Shown here one piece after another: positions 55,229 through 64,000 of a stretch of 64,000 bases of DNA. The stretch is from Oikopleura dioica (taxonomy: Eukaryota > Chordata > Appendicularia > Copelata > Oikopleuridae). Location of the stretch: positions 124,001-188,000 of the forward strand of contig OU015570.1 of assembly GCA_907165135.1 (NCBI GenBank), written 5' to 3'. How positions within the stretch are numbered: the stretch's first letter is position 1; every line of letters starts with the position of its first letter. The position numbers and the translations under genes were made by a program. The notes beneath the pieces were generated by a model that saw only the letters and a list, made by a program, of their open reading frames with translations, had not been told where the DNA came from and searched no databases.

Positions 55229-55440
55229 TATGACACCTTCTATCGTGGATCTTTTTACGGCGCCTATGACTCATTTAAAAGGAGGAAAGTCAAGGCCACG
55301 TTGCAGGCTCGCCTTTCTCCATTGGATTTGAACTCGCACATCTAGAGAAAGTCTGCGTTGTGCACGCTGGCTTTCCTTTTTTATGAGTCATAGGTAAAGA
55401 AGAGTCATATAATAAAAAAGATCCACGATGGTAGAAAATT
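55229..55440. mobile_element. Hairpin MITE
   Basis: GAAATTTTCTA...TCGTGGATCTTTTT and its inverse bracket an inner inverted pair (TATGACTCAT...GGAAAG). Non-coding. Sequence 55441-56290 shows no feature I can support. Confidence 0.6.
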
Positions 55441-56290
55441 TCAGTCAGTCCCATCCTTGCAAGTTGACAAGTTACTCCACAGTGGAGTCTCTTCTGTTTA
55501 ACATATTTCTACCTTTTTTAACCCCACGAGTCCAAGTCGACATTTTTTGTCGAAATCCGGTTTTAATCAGCTGTACTGATCTATCTGTGATCCGGATCGA
55601 GCTGAAAAATTTAATGTGTATTCACACTGGTATTAAGCACCGCTGACCAAAAAAAGAGCGCGCTAATCCCTTTTGGTGGCGCTTGGTACCGGATGTATCA
55701 CTTTCTGCAACAAGGTGAAAGTACGTGCAATAACCTTCCGACAATTATTTCGGATAAAAGAATCGGATTTATTTTGTTCAAAAAGGTACATATAGGTTTT
55801 CAAATTCGTAGAATTCAAATAAGATATTTACAATTAGATAAAATGGAGAAAAGCTAGCCTGGGCTAGGAATCGAAGTGATGACTTCAAGTGGTAAAAGTT
55901 TTAAAAAGGCAGACAGAACAAGTTTAACATAAACTGTAAATCTACAGAATATAAATGCGAGGTGAACTACTGGAAATTCCAGTTTCACTTGGCACAATTC
56001 TCCTTGTCATCATGGATTGATGGACAGTTTGTGATAGTAAGGACCGGTAATACAGGCAGCACAAACGGAAGCATTTTATACATCATACAGACCCAATTAA
56101 TCGTGTTCTACTCATGCTAGAGAAAAACAAAGACCACCATTTGAAAGAGCACGTTTCAATTAGTATAAGTACTAATTTTCAATAAGTTATCTCATCGGGA
56201 AGGCCATTTAGACAAAAAATGTCGACTTAGACTCGTGGGGTTACGCCCTCCAATTGGACTCGTGGGGTTAAGAATTCTGAAAAAAGGGTA

Positions 56291-57407
56291 AAACCTGAAA
56301 ATGGCAACAAGGGCAACAAAGGCAACATTGGCAACAAAGACGACATGTTGCCCTTGGGTTGTAAGCGGTAATGTGGGTATTTATACCAACGTTCAGTGAT
56401 TTCTCGAACGAGGGTATTAATACCCACGTTCGGTTAAATGTCCGAATGCGGGTATAAATACCGACGTTCAATAAATGAAATTTTGTTTGAACGGTGGTAT
56501 ATCAAACAACTTGCTCTAGAAACATAACGTAAAACCTCAAAAAGACAAGTCCAGCGTGGGGGTCCAGGGTGTAGGACAGCCCGGTCAGCAGCCGAAGCTG
56601 GTTCCTCAGTCGGAGACAGTATGAAGTCTTGAAGGATTCTCCAAAAATTTTCAAGTTAGAGCCATAAAATGAACCTTTTTGTACGTCCGCAAATCGGTTT
56701 GTTTCCCGCCTTCATCGAAACATATGAGGCTCTAGAACAGAACTGTTTTCAAAAAGCCTGGAAAATACCCACGTTCGCCAGTAAGTGTGAACGTGGGTAT
56801 TGAATACCCATGTTCGGGGGAACAGTGAACGCGGGTATAATACCCACATGACCGCATACCACCTGCCCTTGTTTCCATTTTCAGGTTTTGAGCACTTGCG
56901 CCAATTAAGAACTGTCAGTTGTTGTCGTTCTTAAAAGCGCGATTCTAGAATTGTTTTTAATGAATTCTCTTGCGTTCTTCATTCGCTCAGTCAGAATTTC
57001 CGATTCAGGAAACACAGCATAGCCGAGCTCTCAACGCACCAATTTCTGTCTGATGTACGTTACATACAGTATGTATTTTGCTCCAAAAAATAAGTTCCCA
57101 TAAACGAGATTTGATCTGTCGACTTTGATGGGCAATGAATATCAATTCCAAGCGAAGTGAGAACTAATAATACAGATAACCTCACTGATTCACGATTTTT
57201 ACGGGTGGCAACAACGATGAATATAAAATTTTGATTGGAGAAAGAATCAGCGATGCTAAGCCTGATGCGGGCCTGATGATCTGGTAAAGAACTCATTTTT
57301 GCAGGAGACCAACTTTCTCTACTCTCCCGCCTCAATCTCTAGCAAGCGTTGTTATTCTTTTTGAAGGGGTGTTGCCCTTGTTGCCCATGTTGCCATTTTC
57401 AGGTTTT
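56291..57407. mobile_element. TIR element with CCTGAAAATGGCAACA ends
   Basis: AACCTGAAAATGGCAACAAG at the left and its inverse at the right (57378-57407), with repeated GGCAACA words. It contains a second palindromic element (56356-56875) whose GTGGGTATTAATACCCAC arms and GCATACCACCT end relate it to 25461-26227. No transposase. Confidence 0.6.
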
Positions 57408-57773
57408 TTGGAAAAAAGCTTTTGGTTGAAAACGTTAGACACAATAAACTAAGTGACACTCATTAACATACCTCACCCCCAAGTTTCGCGCATTCCTTGG
57501 TACATTTGCCGTAATTTACTCTTCCTGATTTGTTCAAAACCCCCCAAATTTACGCCGCTTAACTTTTCCGCGCGCCTCAAAATTTCTTCTCCTAACTTTT
57601 CTGCGTGCTTCCAAATTTGCGCTCGCGGCGCTGGTCGGCTTAGTCGGTTAACTTTCTGAGTGCGCAAAAGACTTGTTTTGCCCGCTCCGGGCAAAGAATG
57701 GATGATCTTTTATATAAGGCCTTTAAGCTCTATCTCATGTTATCTTTGATAAAAATATTGTTTATTGTTACAG

Positions 57774-58037
57774 TGAAGTTTCTAAATATTTAATTGACCG
57801 TTATGCTAGTACGATAGATGAAAACGACTTCTGTGGAGCAACATCCTGGAAACGTAAACTTGGGCGAAATACCACGAATTGCGCGGAAATTTAGGGAGGG
57901 GGTATGTTATTTAATATTTCTCAAATTTTCCTCTTTTAAAAGACATAGACGATACCGCAAGTGACTCATACAATGTTGATGGATCAGAAATACAGCAAGA
58001 ACTTATTCGGCATGTGCCGGATTTTGTTTGGAATGAG
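57774..58037 (+). CDS. Two-exon gene fragment, unrecognised
   Basis: After TTATTGTTACAG, exon 57774-57853 encodes EVSKYLIDRYASTIDENDFC and GATSWK. An 89-nt GTAAAC...TTTTAAAAG intron follows, then exon 57943-58037 encodes DDTASDSYNVDGSEIQQELI and RHVPDFVWNE with phase preserved, ending at GTTTAA. The intron overlaps a CCACGAATTGCGCGGA tract like the MITE module. No upstream start exon was found; family unknown. Confidence 0.4.
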
Positions 58038-58657
58038 GTTTAATATTATTAGTCTTTAAAAGTTATAAATTATATAATTTATAATTATTTTGGTATTTAT
58101 TACATTTTTCTTCCGAATATAACTTTTGAATTGTCCTATGGCTCATCAGCAAGGGTCTTCCTACGGCTCAATTCCGGAAAATGAGGTTTTTAAGTTTAAG
58201 TAAAACTATTTCAGTCATTTTTAAAATTTTTTAAGAAGGTAAATCGTAGAAAAATACAAAAATTTTATTCAAAAGTGTATACAACCTTCAATCTTATCTT
58301 TCTCAAAGAAAAAGTAAGATTTTTAATAAGAAAAACGTCATATCTGGCAAAAAAACAGAAAATTTAAAAATAAGGCGCAGAAAATGTCCAAAAATTTGAT
58401 ACGGGCACTTTTGAAAAGTGCCCAAGAAAACCCCTTATAATAGCAAAATTGTCCAAAAATTTGATGTCCGAAAATTCCATTAAAAACTGTACTAGAGCAG
58501 TGTTTTTATTATTAGACCAAGAAAGAATAATAATTTATCGCAGATAGGATTGCAGGATATATATATATATAAGCAAATGTGGTAGCGCTGTGTGGCGGCG
58601 CCTCAAAGACCGCATTTACCCATTTCGGGCAGCAATCATGCATAAGTTTGTTAAAAA

Positions 58658-58960
58658 CAGAATACCGATGAAAGTAGGGGATTGCCCTGGACTCGAGCCC
58701 GAATAAGCGATACCATGTGTGCGTGTTTCGCTTTTTCATTAAGCGAAGGACCACGCGGAGCCTCCGCGGCGAAGGAACCCGCCAGCTGGAGAAATTCCCT
58801 TTTTCCGAAAAGAAAATCTTCTCACTGAACTCTCGCATCGATATGCAATAAACTTCACATCAAAAATATTAATATTTTTTTAATTTTATTCATAATGAAA
58901 ATTTTTCTAAGAATGATCAATTCAGCCTTTTCCCAGCCTTTGTCAAGCCCCTTAAATTTT
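58658..58960 (-). mobile_element. Reverse partial copy of the CCGATGAAAG-ended element
   Basis: ATACCGATGAAAGTAGGGGA, then GGACTCGAGCCCG and CGCGGAGCCTCCGCGGCG, match 4560-4706 in reverse. The copy runs to the CTTTGTCAAGCCCCTTAAAT remnant at about 58935, the edge of the minisatellite unit. Confidence 0.7.
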
Positions 58961-59654
58961 AATCGCTTTTCTGCCATCAAAATTAAAAAAAAAATTTATA
59001 TTCGATGAATGAAAATGAGATTGTTGGGCCAAATCGTGACCCTTATGTTCCTTACGTTTCTATTATTTATTTTTTTATACTTGAAAATTTTTTCTCTTAA
59101 CATTTTTGACGATTTTCGATAAGGATTTCTGAGTGAAATTTTTACCCCCTTTTTTATTGGCTCATTCGAAAGAGCGTAAAAAGTTACGCTAGAAAAACCG
59201 AAAAAATCTTGAAAATTTCGAAATAATGACGTCATCGCACGTGATTGAAGTCCCAAAAGTACCGAATCGCTCCTACGCCCGCATTTCCACGTGCTCTGAG
59301 CTAGAGGGGCATGCGATACATGAAAATGATCGTCTCCTCGAGCTCTAGGTCAGCATCTACTTTTCAACCCCTTTCATCCCTTTTTTCAACCCTTTTCTTT
59401 CGAAATTGAAATTTTTCAATAAAATCATCGCCTTATGGTAGTTTTTGGCGTAGATTAAGAAAATGACATCAAAAACTCTTTTTAATCCCTTTTTTATCGC
59501 TTTTTCAACCTTTTTTTACCGCAGATAAAGAAAATTTCAAATTTATGAAAAGTTAAGGCCGCCGCAATTTAATCATATGTCCTTCTGTTTTTAACCTTCT
59601 TTTTCTTTTTAAATCCTTTTTTTAACCTTTGTCAACCTTTTAACCTTTGTTTAA

Positions 59655-60075
59655 CCCTCTGCGTGACGATCAAAACTACCCCTATGCGTGACGCGGGTGC
59701 ATTCAGTGCACCCGGCCCATCTAGAACAATTTTTTGCTCTTTTTTGCCATTTTTCGACGAAAAACAGCCCAAATTCGCTGTTGTTATTGTCTCCGAGACC
59801 GGAATACCCCCTTCTCCGGCGGCGAAAGGGGCTCGAAGTTACGTAACTTGCATCAAAATAGCTGTTCTCGAGACGAAAAATAGCAAAATTACGACATTTT
59901 TACGTTTTTAGCTTACTAAATAAGATTTTTTCAAAATGTTACGAAGCAGGTTGGACGTGTTTTTTGACGTAGATTCTTATTCTTTTTAAATTTTTGAATT
60001 CAGGCGAAAATTGAGAGAGAAATTGACAGAAAACCTTGAGCGGGTGCACTGAGTGCACCCGCGTCACGCATAGGG
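59655..60075 (+). mobile_element. piggyBac-like MITE, GCGTGACG ends
   Basis: TTAA lies at 59651-59654 and 60076-60079. CCCTCTGCGTGACG, then CCCCTATGCGTGACGCGGGT at the left; GCGTCACGCATAGGG at the right. A GGGTGCAYTSAGTGCACCC palindrome sits inside both ends. Same family as 40612-40893 and 33623-34102. Confidence 0.8.
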
Positions 60076-60079
60076 TTAA

Positions 60080-60160
60080 TTGCACAAAATTATAAAATTG
60101 CGCAAATTATAAAATTGCGCAAAATTACAGACTTGCGCAAAGTTTTCAATTGCGCAAATT
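60080..60160. repeat. Subterminal TTGCGCAAA cluster (left)
   Basis: Five TTGCGCAAA-type palindromes, one degenerate (TTGCACAAA), occur within 80 bp. A matching cluster lies at about 63393-63482 by the right TIR. Clustered subterminal palindromes are typical transposase-binding sites. Confidence 0.7.
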
Positions 60161-60189
60161 TATCCTCGTAATGATGACTTGTATTTATT

Positions 60190-63100
60190 CTATTCGTCGT
60201 AGGAGAACTCTGCAGAGTTAGCAACAAGTTTATATGATGTACAGTTTGCGCAAAAATCAGTGTCATCGAACAAGCAGCAAAGATTGGGGCAAACGTTGTG
60301 GCTGATGGAAAATTCGATGAAATCACGGCTTCTTTTTTGTATCTCTATGCATTTGACCATTCTGATCGAAGCCATACTCGTTTGTATAGCATTTCCTGCG
60401 TTGTCTTTCTTTTGGAGCTTGGTCATCTTGTTAAAAACGCCGTCGTGGATGCGCAAAATCTGCAGGTCAGTTTGCTTCGGATCGTGCGCAAAATTGATGA
60501 AAATCCCATCGTCCTTGTCTTTGTCCTTCATCTTCTCGTTTAGTTGGAGAACATAGTCGCTCAGTTCGACAGACGGAATGCAAAGCCCGTTCATCTCATC
60601 GGCGCGCATTGCGATTTTAGCCCGCCCGCCAACGGCGTCTATTGTAGATTTGCCGTGGCGGGCTTGCTTGAAGACTTTAGTGATGGGCATTCCCCAGCCT
60701 TCGACATCACTGATGTCAGAGAGAACTCTCTGAGATTTATAGTCCTAAAGAAATTTATATCTGCGCAAAAATATGAACTCGTACCCCCGCTTGATCCGTG
60801 AGAAGAATCGCGCGTTGGAACTCATCGAAGATGTTGTTCTCCCTTGCGTACTGAATGGCCATTTGGAAGTGCTTTTTGACGACGTGCGGTCCTTTTTTTG
60901 CGCTTTTGATTGTATCGTTTCTCCAAAGCATCAGGGTTGAATTGAAGCGGATTCGATCCAGCTCGTTTTTTCGGACATTCGATAGCCCCAAAGAATAAGC
61001 GTATGAACAATTAGCTCATCTTTGTCTGCACCAGAGCGTAGCGTGTTCTAGACTTATTTTAAGATTGCGCAAAATAAAAATTAATTGAAGTTTTTAAAAT
61101 GCGCAGAATTATAGAGCGGCGAATGAAACTTACAGCTTGAGTTGAAGTTCCACCAGTCTTCCCAGCGGAAAATTCTCCAGCGAAATCTGCTTCAGCGGTG
61201 AGAACTTCTCTTGGGTGAACTTCGCCTGTGCAGAGCTTCGAACATAAATGCGCAGTTAGAATCGTTTGGGTTAAGTGACCAAGATCATCTCGCGCCAACT
61301 TTGTAAGTTCGATAATCAGACCCTAAAATTCTGTTAAATTTGACGAGAAAGGGATAAAACCTTAGCGGAATATGCTTTTGTTTGCGCAATATCCTTCAGA
61401 ACTCCATGATCGCGCTTTCTTGCCAGCTTCGACATGATTTTTGTCTTGAAGGTCATCATATCATATGGACCCTTGTCTTCCATGATTTCCTTGACTCTCT
61501 CATATTTTTTAAGAGTCTCGGAGAAATCGAGACTTGACTCTTCAGAGCATTGGCAAGAAAAGCTGGCGCAGGAAGAGAGAAATACTCCTAGGTCTTGGTA
61601 GAGCGGCTGTTTACATCCTTTCGAAGCCATAAGAAATGTCAGCGTTTCTTCTAGAGTGAGCTTTCGCGTGGTTATTTCGAGGTGAAAAAGAAGATCGGAT
61701 ACTAAATCGAAGGTAAGAAACTTTTGCGCAAAATTTTGCGCAAAGTTAAAATTGGAGCTTCCTCCTAAAAATGCGCATTTACCTCTTCCACAAATATTGC
61801 GCAGGTTGTAGCACGGTGGACAGATGCATGAGAATTGATCCTTTACGCGGGGCTCAACAAACATCTTAGGTATCAGGTTCTTGAAATGAAAAGCGGAAAT
61901 CTCCTCCTTGTCTTCCAACACTCGGCGCTTATTCATCTCTTCCCAGAGAAGAGTGAATTTGGTATGACAGAGACGACGACCGACGCGAATTTTGTCTTTA
62001 CCGTCCTTCACGAATTCCTGGATACCATAAAGGTTGCGATTTTGAGGACTCAGAAAGACTCGGAAGAAATTTTGGACGTATTTGCGCGGAGTCGGTGCTT
62101 GAATGCTTCGAAAACGTCGGTTTCTGGGCTTTCATCGCTCGAATAAAATAAGTATTTCAAGATATAGTGGATGTCCGCATCATCAATTTTGCGCAAGCGA
62201 CGGCCTTCTGGCTCCTCAATGTTATCCATATCATAAAGCTGCTTTTCTTTTAGCTCCAGCGCTTCTGCAAAATGACCTCTTGTCATGAGTTGAGGGTGGT
62301 TTTCTCTTGCGTATTTCTTCGAAATTCTATTGAAATATGAGAGATATTTCCGAACTGTTTCATCAGCGCAGCCTCCGAGAAATTCTTCTGGCAAGCAAGC
62401 TGCAAGGATCTGGATTTTTCCCTTCTTCGAAACAGAATGCCAGTGTTTCGCAATATGCGCATTGAAGGAGTTTTCAGGAAGATGAATTGCGCGTGTCTCA
62501 TAGAAGATGTTCATTTGATCACTCATTTCGCGCGATACTTTCTCAACCACTTTTTTCTTCGCGCCTCCAAGATGGCTCATTGTTTCTCCAAATGATTCTC
62601 TTGTCGAATTGAGAATCTCGTTTTGTTCATCTTCATCTGTTGAATTATCAATAGTCGCTTGAGGAATAAATTCCTGACTGGAACCGGAAGAACTATGCGA
62701 AGAAGACGAGGATCGTTCCGTTTCAGAACCAGCCTCAAGTCCTTAAATGACGATAAAAATTTTGCGCAAAATTAAAATGATTACCGGCTAAGTTTTCTGT
62801 CAATGACTGCTACGACTCAAAATTTTGCGCATTCTTATTGGCGTCAAGAATCTCTTTTGCTTTTGCGCAAAAATTGTAGTGGAGGAGAAGGTACCCATCT
62901 TTATTCAGGTTTCTCTCGCCGCAAAAAGAACATGTTGGTCCTTCTTGGAACTTTACGTGATTTCTGAGAGCGGAAACATCTATCTTCTTTGTTTCTTCGA
63001 AAATTTGTCGTGTTCTCTCGCATGCATTGTAGTGATCGAGAACATCTTGTTTGATGGAACCATGAAGCACTGCTTTTGCTTTCGTAAGAGTATCGCCGCA

Positions 63101-63235
63101 AACATGGCATTTTCTCAAGGGTTCTTTCGACGATTTTTTAATGTCCTTGTGACTTATGAAAACCTTCAGGCTTTCGTAATTTTCGAATGGGTACTGCATT
63201 TCAGTCTGAAAGTAAATCGTATAAAAGATGCGCAA
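60190..63235 (-). CDS. Multi-exon zinc-finger transposase-like gene
   Basis: Exons in order on the minus strand: 63235-62810 with two C-x2-C...H-x(3-4)-C fingers (CHVCGDTL...HYNAC; CSFCGERN...HYNFC); 62580-62050, helical, no motif; 62011-about 61366 with CICPPCYNLRNICGRGKCAF; about 61322-61135 with EADFAGEFSAGKTGGTST; about 61010-60795 with FQRAILLTDQAG before a GTACGA donor; 60750-60190 with RHGKSTIDAVGG (about 60624-60658) and a C-terminal CPNLCCLFDDTDFCANC. Introns are short with TTTTAG or TTTGCGCAG ends. TDxAG followed by HGKSxxDxxGG recalls DDE-type transposase-like proteins found in other animals; I infer a transposase. Some exon phases, notably near 61000, are unresolved. TGCGCAA motifs lie even within exons. 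Confidence 0.6.
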
Positions 63236-63392
63236 TATTTCTCTTGGATACAGGCTAAAGATTTAAGAAGAGAAAACGCAATCCTCGTGGGTGCTCTGCG
63301 GAGACGATCGCGCGAAGATGATCGCGCTGGAACAAGCGCGCTGATTTGATAGGCCAGAACCAATCATCAATGAGACAGATTTGAAATATCCG

Positions 63393-63482
63393 TTTTTGCG
63401 CATTATTTTTAAATAGAAGTATTAATAAATAAATGCGCAAATAGAAAAATGCGCAAATATATTTGTTGCGCAAATTTATTAC
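63393..63482. repeat. Subterminal TGCGCAAA cluster (right)
   Basis: Four TGCGCA(A/T) palindromes lie within 90 bp just inside the right TIR, mirroring the left cluster. The final bases 63914-64000 show no feature. Confidence 0.7.
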
Positions 63483-64000
63483 GAAATAATATTTGACAGG
63501 GTTAAAAAAAGGTTGGAAAAGCGATAAAAAAGGGATTAAAAAGAGTTTTTGATGTCATTTTCTTAATCTACGCCAAAAACTACCCTAAGGCGATGATTTT
63601 ATTGAAAAATTTCAATTTCGAAAGAAAAGGGTTGAAAAAAGGGATGAAAGGGGTTGAAAAGTAGATGCTGACCTAGAGCTCGAGGAGACGATCATTTTCA
63701 TGTATCGCATGCCCCTCTAGCTCAGAGCACGTGGAAATGCGGGCGTAGGAGCGATTCGGTACTTTTGGGACTTCAATCACGTGCGATGACGTCATTATTT
63801 CGAAATTTTCAAGATTTTTTCGGTTTTTCTAGCGTAACTTTTTACGCTCTTTCGAATGAGCCAATAAAAAAGGGGGTAAAAATTTCACTCAGAAATCCTT
63901 ATCGAAAATCGTCTTTATTGATATCTTTTCTAGAAAGGTAGCAATATACCCTCATAAATTTAAGAGCTGAACAAATCAGTGTAGCTGAGTGAATAGTGAT

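Larger units (their letters stand above)
59108..63913 (-). mobile_element. 4.8-kb DNA transposon with about 409-bp TIRs
   Basis: The left arm (59108-59516) and right arm (63505-63913) are near-perfect inverse copies, starting GACGATTTTCGATAAGGATT. Between them are an intron-containing minus-strand transposase-like gene and many TGCGCAA palindromes. TTT flanks both tips but no longer TSD is clear. The left subterminal region carries the TTAA MITE at 59655-60075. Long TIRs plus motif-rich subterminal DNA suggest an element that is, or recently was, autonomous. Superfamily not assigned. Confidence 0.85.

Noticed and set aside
55270-55400. tRNA-like or tRNA-derived SINE candidate on the minus strand (B-box-like GAGTTCAAATCC)
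   Set aside because: The sequence is part of a longer hairpin whose two arms are mutual inverse copies, and no anticodon arm or acceptor stem can be paired.
62825-63349. Plus-strand 174-codon ORF opposite the first transposase exon
   Set aside because: The minus strand encodes two paired zinc fingers there; the plus-strand frame is its shadow.

Overview
This window reads as nuclear DNA of a small-intron invertebrate animal. It is AT-rich with few genes. The few gene-like segments are split by introns of roughly 40-90 nt with GT starts and TTTTCAG or TTAG-like ends, and there are TTAGGG-type telomere-like stretches near 404, 18600 and 26000. A larvacean tunicate or a nematode would fit the intron style. 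The TTAGGG repeats argue against a rhabditid nematode (TTAGGC). I cannot name the species. No rRNA, tRNA, CRISPR array or prokaryotic operon is visible. Nearly everything is mobile DNA, heavily nested, and many insertions can be delimited exactly by target-site duplications (TSDs) or by an uninterrupted copy elsewhere in the window.

Layout. 1-4.7 kb: a hAT-like element (1747-3161) and a Tc1-like element holding a 56-bp minisatellite. 4.78-12.48 kb: a complete LTR retroelement with identical LTRs, gag-like ORFs, no visible reverse transcriptase, and a TFIIB-like gene at its 3' end. 12.5-27.4 kb: foldback and terminal-inverted-repeat (TIR) elements, including hAT-in-hAT nesting (16.6-17.6 kb) and a 990-bp hAT-like insertion with a perfect 8-bp TSD (26345-27334). 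28.6-29.5 kb (minus): an immunoglobulin-superfamily gene with one in-frame TAG. 32.3-33 kb and 36-36.9 kb (minus): two probable small-intron genes. 41.0-44.5 kb (minus): a Ty3/gypsy-type retrotransposon whose gag carries a CCCH finger and which is broken by two MITEs. 45.24-54.8 kb: a recent tandem duplication of a 3.8-kb unit (foldback element plus another gypsy-type gag-protease-RT fragment). Its second copy alone received a Mutator-like transposase element (49542-50675) and a second foldback element (50933-51685). 56-58.9 kb: more TIR elements and a two-exon gene fragment. 59.1-63.9 kb: a 4.8-kb DNA transposon with about 409-bp TIRs, an intron-containing zinc-finger/HGKS-type transposase, and dispersed TGCGCAA palindromes.

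Three points stand out. (1) A young non-autonomous LTR element carries a general-transcription-factor-like gene. (2) A short internal module, roughly AATGAGTTTTCTACCA followed by GCGCGGAGCGC, recurs inside MITEs that have unrelated termini. (3) Most differences between the tandem copies are homopolymer-length changes, so many frameshifts here may be long-read sequencing errors rather than true pseudogene lesions.
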